Origin: GH45 sp965370965
Lineage (GTDB): Bacteria; Bacteroidota; Bacteroidia; Bacteroidales; SZUA-534
Reading direction: 5' to 3'
Length of the DNA: 25,892 nucleotides
Assembly: GCA_965370965.1 (NCBI GenBank)
Contig: CBDUWQ010000033.1
Coordinates: 1 to 25,892, forward strand
Below the pieces are notes generated by a model, which worked only from the letters and a program-made list of their open reading frames with translations, did no database searches and was not told the DNA's origin. A program made the position numbers and the translations under genes. This document shows, piece by piece, positions 16,101 to 22,320 of this stretch. How positions within the stretch are numbered: position 1 is the stretch's first letter; each line of letters begins with the position of its first letter.

Positions 16101-16610
16101 ACAGGATTAAGCAATAACACCAATTATAAAGATACTTTAAACCTGCCCAATGGCTGTTATACGCTTGAAATGGATGATACAGGCGGTGATGGTTTGAGCT
16201 TTTGGGCTAATAGTGCACAGGGCTCGGGGGCTTTGCATCTTAAAAGTGCAACAAGCTCTACTATTTATAAAACATTTCAGCCCGATTTTGGTAATGGGTT
16301 TTCATACTCGTTTGTACTTGGCGAAGTAACATATATTAATGATGCAGGAGCATATGTGCCTAAAATTAAAGTGTACCCGAACCCAACAGCCGATATTGTT
16401 AATATAAATGTTAGTTTAAATGGGCAAGCAGATGTGGATGTCTGTATTTATGATTTAACAGGGCGAAAAGTTGCTGATAAATTGTTTAATAATACTTGTA
16501 CCCTAAAAACATCATTTGATTTATCGGGCAAGAAAAATGGTATTTATTTATGCGAGATTAGAACCGGCGATAAGGTATATATTAAGAAAATATCATTGCT
16601 GAAAAATTAA
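13194..16610 (+). CDS. PNGase F-like secreted protein with LamG insertion and T9SS C-terminal sorting domain
   Basis: 1138 residues. Signal peptide about 1-19. The PNGase F N-terminal fold starts at about 34-85 (VFQFPADD ... GCGEWDYSCN). It resumes at about 608-665 (FVTPYGLYL, TWTFDVTDFAPILKGKK, FKKGTP) after a ~520-residue insert holding a LamG jelly roll (about 278-450, GQWHHWAFIKD, YMDEFSIWDKRL). The C-terminal PNGase F domain spans about 690-815 with YKIRTAITGHGQEGEF and IYDRAGWCPG. D78 aligns with catalytic D60 and E722 with E206 of PNGase F; the E118 counterpart falls on T647. A CARDB-like segment (about 840-930), a CUB-like segment (about 935-1042) and a type A sorting domain (1056-1138, VYPNP, LTGRKV, NGIYLCEI) follow. 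It is therefore exported by T9SS and probably surface-bound. The likely role is removing N-glycans from glycoproteins; activity is uncertain. Confidence 0.85.
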   Translation: MKALLIMAFGLVSILASGQTDTIQTLTYDSTGRDYVFQFPADDGTSYEKIIMEYSMRCKNGLVSTQGAPNDVGCGEWDYSCNTFIQDSSKTDSIKASHPSYVISNFLGTDYSYTTLPTYTYYNYNQYNMVYNSVVSETEASVGTGTENLDYPFNSASKVSKSQYLWTATELTSAGLSTGNITGLKLNITSANGNANFLRIRMKQTSKTELNNIKPDFNDFTEVYFKNTSMAAGENQFNFYNNFTWDGTSNIIVEYSFTNSTTETTTTVEGHDAGTNMALVNDGSDKFLEFSASGRVDITNSDYSSIENAISVVFWVYGNPNVLPVNTSAFEANDEQGRRQVHAHLPWSNSGIYWDCGNVGGYDRIDKSASFDEIAGQWHHWAFIKDASVGLMRIFLDGETWKTGSGKTKPIDIETFKFGSNVSGNYPYFGYMDEFSIWDKRLEKEDIQDWMYKKVDASHPDYSHLINYFAMDEGSGNIISDNSPNNVSGIHDGMPSWKTHRGIELFKDFATSSFRPNTTFIKGEYSTTLETIVETDSVLNSQNMVIAYQVTGTDLETVDTNYYYRAGNMFVYNESNDIVDTVIVTAEGSLQITDLAYYKKNPSVFEIMSFVTPYGLYLNLGQQGKTWTFDVTDFAPILKGKKRMYLTGGIHQEDLDIKFIFKKGTPARDVVDIQQIWRAGAQRNYNAISTDKYYEPRDVKLNTDASTYKIRTAITGHGQEGEFIKRMHYINLDGGDKEFQWQVWKTCGNNPIYPQGGTWIYDRAGWCPGAPTNLREDEITSYVTAGGTVNIDYGINSASGDSRYLINCQLVSYSNPNFSADVQLYDISRPSDRIEYGRVNPVCYHPTVTIKNTGNANLTSCKITYGVAGGTTKEYDWTGSLEFDKNETVALPIQESSFWIGDDSNVFTATVSNPNGSADEYEGNNTQNSNFVLPDMYDDVLCLNLITNNYAYQNSYEIKDHQGNVVFSKTGLSNNTNYKDTLNLPNGCYTLEMDDTGGDGLSFWANSAQGSGALHLKSATSSTIYKTFQPDFGNGFSYSFVLGEVTYINDAGAYVPKIKVYPNPTADIVNINVSLNGQADVDVCIYDLTGRKVADKLFNNTCTLKTSFDLSGKKNGIYLCEIRTGDKVYIKKISLLKN

Positions 16611-16662
16611 AATTATAGCGAGTTATATTGTATGACAGCAAATAAAAAAGCCACCCCAGCTG

Positions 16663-16684
16663 CCGCACGAGTCCTCTCGTGTGG
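16663..16684. terminator. Stem-loop 50 bases after the PNGase F-like gene
   Basis: CCGCACGAG-tcct-CTCGTGTGG: nine-base arms with one G-T pair and a four-base loop. No T-run follows, so it may be an RNA end stabiliser or a decayed terminator; an aaaaaagccacccc stretch just before it echoes the real terminator downstream. Confidence 0.5.
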
Positions 16685-16732
16685 TTTGCAACAATTCATT
16701 TTAAGGCAGTTTAGATGTGTATAGTAGCAAAC

Positions 16733-16761
16733 AAAAAAGCCGCCCCTTGGGGCGGCTTTTT
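16733..16761. terminator. Bidirectional intrinsic terminator
   Basis: AAAAAAGCCGCCCC-TT-GGGGCGGCTTTTT: a perfect eight-base GC stem flanked by an A-run and a T-run, so it works on both strands. It separates the convergent PNGase F-like and peroxiredoxin genes. Confidence 0.93.
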
Positions 16762-16795
16762 ACTATGAAAATATTTATATCAAACTGCAATAAGC

Positions 16796-17428
16796 CTATT
16801 TGTTTGCAAGGTAATCTGCCACACCAACCTGAGTTGCAGCCATTGCCTTATCACCTTTGTGCCAGTCAGCAGGGCAAACCTCACCGTTTTCGCGAAAAAA
16901 CTGTAAAGCGTCAACCATACGTATAACCTCGTCAACACTACGACCTAAAGGCATATTGTTTACAACCTGATGCTGTACCACACCATTTTTATCAATTAAA
17001 AACAGTCCGCGGTATGCTTGTGCCGAACCAACAAAGGTAATCTCGCCATCATCATTATATTCGTAATTGCCGGCTAAAACTCCATAATTTTCAGCAATAG
17101 TATTTGCAGGGTCAGCTACCATTGGGTAAGTTACACCTTTAATGCCACCTTCGTTTTTAGGTGTTTGTAACCATTTCCAGTGCGAAAACTCTTGGTCGGT
17201 CGAACATGCTACCACAGCAACATCCCTTTTTTCAAATTCAGCAAGTTTCTCTTGAAATGCAATTAACTCGGTAGGGCATACAAAAGTAAAATCGGCAGGA
17301 TAAAAGAAAAATACTACATCTTTTTTTCCCAAATACTGGTCTAATGAAAAATCTTTTTTTATTTCGCCACCATTAACTACAACTGTTGCATTAAAACTTG
17401 GGGCTTTTTTTCCAACTAATATTGACAT
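16796..17428 (-). CDS. Typical 2-Cys peroxiredoxin (AhpC/TSA family)
   Basis: 210 residues. Peroxidatic cysteine C51 sits in DFTFVCPTEL, with resolving cysteine C185 in EVCPADW and the GGIKG loop near 94-98, which is typical of overoxidation-sensitive Prx1-class enzymes. It reduces H2O2, alkyl hydroperoxides and peroxynitrite in the cytoplasm, recycled by thioredoxin or AhpF. No ahpF lies next to it, so thioredoxin-type recycling is more likely. It is monocistronic and ends at the shared terminator. The start ATG gives the family N-terminus MSILVGKKAPSF; the leader is AT-rich without a clear Shine-Dalgarno. Confidence 0.93.
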   Translation of the reverse strand: MSILVGKKAPSFNATVVVNGGEIKKDFSLDQYLGKKDVVFFFYPADFTFVCPTELIAFQEKLAEFEKRDVAVVACSTDQEFSHWKWLQTPKNEGGIKGVTYPMVADPANTIAENYGVLAGNYEYNDDGEITFVGSAQAYRGLFLIDKNGVVQHQVVNNMPLGRSVDEVIRMVDALQFFRENGEVCPADWHKGDKAMAATQVGVADYLANK

Positions 17429-17594
17429 AATTTCTATTTTTTTTGATTATTAATTATTTTTATTTGATACAAATTAACGCAATTGTACAATTTTAATCAC
17501 CATAAATTCTATTCGTAAATTCTATACATTTATAGATTAAACCTATAAAGCTCATGAATTTTATTATGTGTATAACAGCAATGCTCAATTATTG

Positions 17595-17805
17595 TTTAAC
17601 CTAAACTGAGCGATTGTGAACGCACAAAATTGCCAATGCCTGCCTGGCGGCAGACAGGCTTTGAAATTAAAACATATACATAAAATTTGAGGACACCCTG
17701 CCTGACCGGCTGGCAGGCTTGTTGGTGTTTAATAATTTTTGTATTATGTTTTAAATCAAATGATTGATGATTTTCAAGATTTAGAATCGCTCAATTTAGG
17801 TTTAA
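17595..17805. repeat. 211-base inverted-repeat element with two REP-like palindromes
   Basis: The arms tttaacctaaactgagcgat (17595-17614) and atcgctcaatttaggtttaa (17786-17805) are complementary apart from two or three positions. A second inner pair is gaaattaaaacatatacata (about 17662-17681) against tattatgttttaaatc (about 17743-17758). Near and at the centre are GC-rich near-palindromes, CCTGCCTGGCGGCAGACAGG (17639-17658) and CCTGCCTGACCGGCTGGCAG (17697-17716). It has no coding potential and ends 74 bases before the RloAB cassette boundary. Confidence 0.6.
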
Positions 17806-17878
17806 GTCATCATGTCGTTATTAGTTACCTTTAATAGTTATAAAAATAAACAGTACAATTAAGTGTTCATATTTTGTA
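17806..17878. other. AT-rich spacer before the RloAB element
   Basis: The remainder of the peroxiredoxin-RloA gap outside the inverted-repeat element. Bases 17429-17594 on the other side of the element are likewise AT-rich with no recognised gene, RNA or promoter pair. Confidence 0.4.
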
Positions 17879-17893
17879 GTTACCACCAATACT
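17879..17893 (+). other. Cassette boundary box upstream of rloA (R'-like)
   Basis: GTTACCACCAATACT is the reverse complement of agtactggtggtaac at 20076-20090 at 14 of 15 bases. The two boxes enclose the RloA and RloB genes. The first seven bases are the same as those of the HNH-flanking box (GTTACCA). Confidence 0.55.
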
Positions 17894-17955
17894 AGAGGAC
17901 GCAGAAAGCTCGCAATAAAAATGGGGGAATAATAACACCTCTCATAATAATTATG

Positions 17956-17963
17956 TATATTTG
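17956..17963 (+). promoter_or_regulatory. Putative -7 box of the rloAB operon
   Basis: TATATTTG matches TAnnTTTG exactly and lies 27 bases before the rloA ATG. No TTG was found at the expected -33 distance, so expression may be weak or depend on a regulator. It lies inside the proposed cassette, which would make the cassette self-expressing. Confidence 0.4.
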
Positions 17964-17990
17964 CAGATATTTTGCAATAAAACGTTTATT

Positions 17991-19322
17991 ATGATTTTAC
18001 AATTTTCAATTGCTAATTATAGGTCATTTAAGGAAAAGTCAACTTTAAGCCTATTAGCTTCTAACTACGATAAAGATACGAGAGAAATCGAAAATGTTAT
18101 TTTGAACGAAAAGTTCAACTATCGAATTCTTAAAAGTGCTGTAATATATGGTCCAAATGCTGGTGGCAAAAGTAAGTTTATTGAAGCATTAATTTTTATG
18201 AGACATTTTGCCTTAATGTCTTCAAAAGATACTCAGAAAGGCGACCCAATTGCAATTGAACCTTTTCGTCTTAATGCTGAATCAATTGAACAAGGCAGTG
18301 AATTTGAGGTTGTTTTCTTTCTGAAAAATAATTTGTATCGATATGGTTTTGAAGTAGATAAAGATAAAGTTGTAGCAGAATGGCTTTATCACAAAACCAA
18401 AACAAAGGAAAATGAACTTTTTTATAGAGATTATCAAGAAATCATTCATAAAACGAAGAAGTTTGCTAAACTAGATACATTAGTTAAGGAAAAATTAGTG
18501 AGAGATAATGCATTATTAATTTCTGTACTTGCACAGTTTAATGATTTATTTGCAGAATCTATTTTAGATTGGTTTAAAGAACTAAAGGTTATCTCGGGAC
18601 TTAAAGAAGAAGGATATCTAAATGACACAATGCTACTTTCGAAAGATAGCAAACAGAAAGAGCGTATTTTAACTTTTTTACAAAATGCAGATATCGGTAT
18701 CGATGATTTTAAATTGAAAAAGCATACGTTTGAAGACTTGAATATTGAAAGCATGGATGATGTTCCAAAGGAACTTAAAGATGCAATTGTAGGTCTAAAT
18801 TCATATATTAAAAAAGCGATGAAGGATGATAATCAAGAAAGGTTCTCTGATGTCATTATGTACCATAAACAATTCGACGAAAAAGGAGAGTACTTAAAGG
18901 ATGTTGAGTTTTCTTTACTTGAAGATGAATCATCAGGTACAAGAAAGTATTTTGCTCTTATTGGTCAAATCATTAAAATTATTAATGCAGGAGGCGTTTT
19001 GTTTGTTGATGAATTAGATTCAAAGATTCATCCTAACTTAGTTTGTAAGATTATTTCAATTTTTAATTCAAAGAAATTAAACCCTAATAACGCTCAATTA
19101 GTTTTTAATTCGCACGATACTAACTTATTAAGTTCCGGATTATTTCGTAGAGATCAAATTTGGTTTGTTAAAAAAGATACGTTTGGCGCTTCGAAATTAT
19201 ATTCTTTAGCTGATTTTAAAACTGATGAAGTTAGAAAAAATGAAGCTTTTGAAAATAATTATATTAGGGGAAAGTATGGTGCAGTGCCATTTTTAGGTGA
19301 TTTTGATAACATTATTCAATAA
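17991..19322 (+). CDS. RloA/AbiLi-like AAA ATPase, defence system component
   Basis: 443 residues from the ATG at 17991; an upstream TTG (17961) is in frame but lies in the -7 box and before the family N-terminus MILQFSIANYRSFKEKS. Walker A is GPNAGGKS (54-61), Walker B is VLFVDELD in the C-terminal third, preceded by the SSGTRKYFALIGQ signature-like helix, and the switch histidine is in FNSHDTNLLS. This is the SMC/ABC-like AAA_21 type seen in RloA, AbiLi and AriA of PARIS. Such ATPases sense a phage trigger and hold or release the partner effector. The gene is followed after 12 bases by the RloB-like gene, forming one operon within the proposed cassette. Confidence 0.85.
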   Translation: MILQFSIANYRSFKEKSTLSLLASNYDKDTREIENVILNEKFNYRILKSAVIYGPNAGGKSKFIEALIFMRHFALMSSKDTQKGDPIAIEPFRLNAESIEQGSEFEVVFFLKNNLYRYGFEVDKDKVVAEWLYHKTKTKENELFYRDYQEIIHKTKKFAKLDTLVKEKLVRDNALLISVLAQFNDLFAESILDWFKELKVISGLKEEGYLNDTMLLSKDSKQKERILTFLQNADIGIDDFKLKKHTFEDLNIESMDDVPKELKDAIVGLNSYIKKAMKDDNQERFSDVIMYHKQFDEKGEYLKDVEFSLLEDESSGTRKYFALIGQIIKIINAGGVLFVDELDSKIHPNLVCKIISIFNSKKLNPNNAQLVFNSHDTNLLSSGLFRRDQIWFVKKDTFGASKLYSLADFKTDEVRKNEAFENNYIRGKYGAVPFLGDFDNIIQ

Positions 19323-19334
19323 GCCTCTGGAAGT

Positions 19335-20075
19335 ATGAAAATGCAAAATAAAAAGCTAATCCAAAAACAGAAAGCCGAAGAACAAAAGCGTAGATTATCT
19401 GAAATAAAAGCACGTAGAAGAGGGGAAGTGATACTTGAGCGTAAAGCTCCTGAATTAGATGAAAAACCTACAATTCTTATTTATTGTGAAGGAAAAAATA
19501 CTGAACCTTCATACTTTAATAAGTTCAAACTTTCATCCTTAACGATAGATTCTTTTGGGGAGGGCAGAAATACCCTATCTTTAGTGAAGAAAGCTAAGAA
19601 GTTATCAGAGGGAAATAATTATGATCAAATTTGGTGTGTCTTTGATGCAGACCCTAAACAAGACAACCCAAAACAACTTGAAAACTTTAATAATGCTATT
19701 AGACTTGCGAAGAAGCTAAAGTTTGGAATTGCATATTCAAATCAAGCGTTTGAATATTGGTTAATTTTACATTTTGAAGACCACCAAGGAGGTGCAATCG
19801 ATAGAAGAGATTACGGTAATAAGATCAATTCTTACATTAATAAATTGGGTGTGCACTATGATTATGATGGTTCTAAAAAGATAGAGCAAGATTTCTTTAA
19901 TTTACTAGAGTCGATTGTGTATATAGATAGAGATGGAGAGAAATTCTCAAGATGTGATATTGCTATAAAACGTGCAACAAAAATTTACAATAGATTAGAC
20001 CATGCTAACCCAGGTGCCGAAGAATCTTCAACTACTGTATTCAAGTTAGTTAAGGAATTGAAAAAACATGAATAA
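19335..20075 (+). CDS. RloB/AbiLii-like Toprim-fold protein, probable defence effector
   Basis: 246 residues. The N-terminus is charged and helical (1-40). The Toprim-like core follows: ILIYCEGKNTEPSYF (E52) and IWCVFDADP (D104, D106), then SNQAFEYWLILHF near 135-147, the signature of the RloB family. Toprim carboxylates suggest a metal-dependent nuclease acting on nucleic acid, tRNA being the target in related PARIS systems. RloB with RloA matches the lactococcal AbiL pair. It ends seven bases before the attC-like site. A TTG or ATG in the first codons is possible as the start; the second ATG (19341) is equally good. Confidence 0.85.
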   Translation: MKMQNKKLIQKQKAEEQKRRLSEIKARRRGEVILERKAPELDEKPTILIYCEGKNTEPSYFNKFKLSSLTIDSFGEGRNTLSLVKKAKKLSEGNNYDQIWCVFDADPKQDNPKQLENFNNAIRLAKKLKFGIAYSNQAFEYWLILHFEDHQGGAIDRRDYGNKINSYINKLGVHYDYDGSKKIEQDFFNLLESIVYIDRDGEKFSRCDIAIKRATKIYNRLDHANPGAEESSTTVFKLVKELKKHE

Positions 20076-20216
20076 AGTACTGGTGGTAACACATGGCATA
20101 GTGCATGCGGGTTTCAGTGGTTTGCGAGTGTTTATGGCTCGTAAAAAAAGTCGGTGTAAACTGATAGGAAATCGCCTCGTAATCCCGCACGATACCATAC
20201 CATAATTCGTTAAAAT
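20076..20216 (+). repeat. attC-like cassette recombination site 3' of rloB
   Basis: It opens at AGTACTGGTGGTAAC (20076-20090). The arm ACATGGCATAGTGCATGCGG pairs with CCGCACGATACCATACCAT (20185-20203), giving shared ATGG, AT, GT and GCGGG blocks, and the site ends ATTCGTTA (20205-20212). Length is about 130 bases, as for the site 3' of the HNH gene, with the same TAAC...GTTA ends. The centre holds a second weak pairing (tttgcgag/ctcgtaa). This is the layout of an integron attC; it has not been scored with a covariance model. Confidence 0.58.
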
Positions 20217-20234
20217 AATTAATAAAATAGAAAA

Positions 20235-20708
20235 ATGAGCAGTAGAAAAATAGTTTTTTTAAATAAGTTAAATGAGGTAGAGCCAATAATAAAAGCATGT
20301 GAAATTTGCCATGTTGCAATGGTTGATGCCGATAATAAACCGTATGTTCTCCCTTTTAATTTTGGATACCATAATGGTGTAATTTACCTACATAGCGACC
20401 CACAGGGTAAAAAAATTGATATTTTGAAAAAAAATTCGGCCGTTAGTATCAATTTTACAACCGACTATGAGCTTTTTCATATAACCGAAAATATAGCATG
20501 TAGTTATGGAATGCGTTACAAAAGCGTGGTGGTAAACGGTAATGTTGAATTTATTGAATCGGATAAAGAAAAAATTGATACCTTAAATATTTTTATGAAA
20601 CAATATGTAAAAGGGAAAGATTTTACTTATTCGGCTCCTGCTGTAAAAAATGTATGTGTATTTATAGTAAAAATGGATAACTTTACTGGAAAAACATATG
20701 GTTATTAA
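20235..20708 (+). CDS. Pyridoxamine 5'-phosphate oxidase-like flavin-binding protein
   Basis: 157 residues with the split-barrel fold of the Pyridox_ox_2/NimA-like group: CHVAMVDADNKPYVLPFNFG near 25-44, GVIYLHSDPQGKKIDIL near 48-64, and SYGMRYKSVVVNGNVEFIE near 90-108. Such proteins bind FMN or heme-like cofactors and reduce small molecules; the specific role is unknown. The attC-like site ends 22 bases before its start, so the RloAB element may have displaced its promoter. Confidence 0.8.
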   Translation: MSSRKIVFLNKLNEVEPIIKACEICHVAMVDADNKPYVLPFNFGYHNGVIYLHSDPQGKKIDILKKNSAVSINFTTDYELFHITENIACSYGMRYKSVVVNGNVEFIESDKEKIDTLNIFMKQYVKGKDFTYSAPAVKNVCVFIVKMDNFTGKTYGY

Positions 20709-20747
20709 ATTTATAAAAATGGAATTATATAGTATAAAGTTAAAACT

Positions 20748-22166
20748 ATGAAAAAAATACTTTTTTTATTATCGGTGGTAATTCTTTTTTTAGTAGGAAG
20801 TTGCCAAACAGACACTACCGAAACCAAAGCTAAATATGTATTTATGTTTATTGGCGATGGAATGGCAATGAATCAGGCTTATGCTACCGAACTTTATTTG
20901 GCAGCGTTAGAAAATAATCATGGAAATGCCTTGCTGAGTTTTAGTGATTTTCCTGTTCAATCGTATATGACAACCTATTCGGCAAACAGCTTAATTACCT
21001 GCTCGTCGGCTTCAGTTACCGCTATGGCAACAGGTTACAAAACCAATAACGGTGTGCTAAACAAAGACCCTTTGTTTACCGTTGAATATGAAACCATTGC
21101 ACAAAAAGCTCAAAAGGCAGGCTATAAAATAGGTATTATATCAAGCGTGGCAATTGACCATGCTACACCGGCAGGATATTATGCGCACCAAAACTCGCGC
21201 GGCATGTATTATGAGATAAGCATGGAGTTGCCCAAATCGGGGTTTGATTATTTTGGTGGCGGAGGTTTCCATAATCCAAGGGGGTTAAACGATAGTTTGC
21301 CTGATGCATATGAGAATGCCATTGCCAAAGGTTATAAATTAGTAAATACCGAAGAGGGTTTTAATGCCCTTAAAAATGGTGACAATAAGGTTTTTGCAGT
21401 AAATCCCATGACCTATCCAAAAGGAGAATTTTATTGGGAAATTGATAAAGTTGACGGTTCAATATCATTAGCCGAGTTTACCAAAAAGGGGATTGAGGTT
21501 TTAGATAATCCCAAAGGTTTTTTTATGATGGTTGAAGGTGGTAAAATAGATTGGGCATGTCACTCAAACGATATTGCAACAAGTATTTATGAAACACTTG
21601 CATTTGATAAAGCAGTTGCTGAGGCAATAGCATTTTACAAAAAACACCCCAACAATACCCTAATATTAGTAACAGCCGACCACGAAACCGGTGGGCTTGG
21701 TATTGGAAATGACAAACCGCTAAGGTTAGAGGTTTTACAGCACCAAAAAATATCGGCACAGGAATTTGGACGTATGCTTGTAAATTATAAAACTGATAAT
21801 TCTAAAGCATCATTTAAAGATGTAATGGATTTAATAGAGAAGAATTTTGGACTTGGAAATAAAGAAAAAGGGTTAGAATTAAATAATGATGAGCTGGCAT
21901 TCTTGAAAGAAGCATATGTTGTTGAGTTTGTTGAAAACAAAATCGCCAATCCTGATAAAGACTATTTAGACAGTACCGGCAGCATAAACCTTACCGATAG
22001 AGTAATTTATTTAATGAGCGAAAAATCAGGTATGGGTTGGACAACCTTTGGACACACAGGAACTCCCGTACCTATTAGAGCTTTAGGTAAAGGGCAAGAA
22101 TTATTTAAAACCTATTTGGATAATACCGATATTCCGAAAATTATTGAAAAAATAATGGATATTTAG
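20748..22166 (+). CDS. Alkaline phosphatase family lipoprotein
   Basis: 472 residues. The lipobox LVGSC (C19) predicts a membrane-anchored, periplasm- or surface-facing enzyme that releases phosphate from monoesters. Metal ligands are in place: D37 in FIGDGM, E263/D268/H272 in VEGGKIDWACHSND, D311/H312 in VTADHETGG and H436 in FGHTGTPVP. The nucleophile region is TCSSASVTAMATG: S86 fits the catalytic serine, but the preceding aspartate (D101 of the E. coli enzyme) is cysteine C85. It lies 39 bases after the PPOX-like gene on the same strand and may share its transcript. Confidence 0.9.
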   Translation: MKKILFLLSVVILFLVGSCQTDTTETKAKYVFMFIGDGMAMNQAYATELYLAALENNHGNALLSFSDFPVQSYMTTYSANSLITCSSASVTAMATGYKTNNGVLNKDPLFTVEYETIAQKAQKAGYKIGIISSVAIDHATPAGYYAHQNSRGMYYEISMELPKSGFDYFGGGGFHNPRGLNDSLPDAYENAIAKGYKLVNTEEGFNALKNGDNKVFAVNPMTYPKGEFYWEIDKVDGSISLAEFTKKGIEVLDNPKGFFMMVEGGKIDWACHSNDIATSIYETLAFDKAVAEAIAFYKKHPNNTLILVTADHETGGLGIGNDKPLRLEVLQHQKISAQEFGRMLVNYKTDNSKASFKDVMDLIEKNFGLGNKEKGLELNNDELAFLKEAYVVEFVENKIANPDKDYLDSTGSINLTDRVIYLMSEKSGMGWTTFGHTGTPVPIRALGKGQELFKTYLDNTDIPKIIEKIMDI

Positions 22167-22320
22167 GCTATTATAAAACATACTTAAATAAATAAATAAT
22201 AAGTACATGTTTTCGTTATTTTGTAAATAGTTTTTTGCGTTTATTTACTTGCCTTGTTGGCATAAAGGTCAAAGACATAGCTTTTTTCAAAAACTAATTA
22301 GTACCTTAAATTTAGATATA

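Noticed and set aside
16663..16684. Full intrinsic terminator
   Set aside because: The stem is good but no T-run follows on either strand; kept only as a stem-loop with low confidence.
17961..17990. Ten-codon N-terminal extension of RloA from a TTG
   Set aside because: The TTG overlaps a TATATTTG -7 box and the family N-terminus begins at the ATG at 17991.
22249..22320. 24-codon N-terminal extension of FBPase from a TTG
   Set aside because: The extra residues are unlike the family, which begins at MSFAKHELRY.
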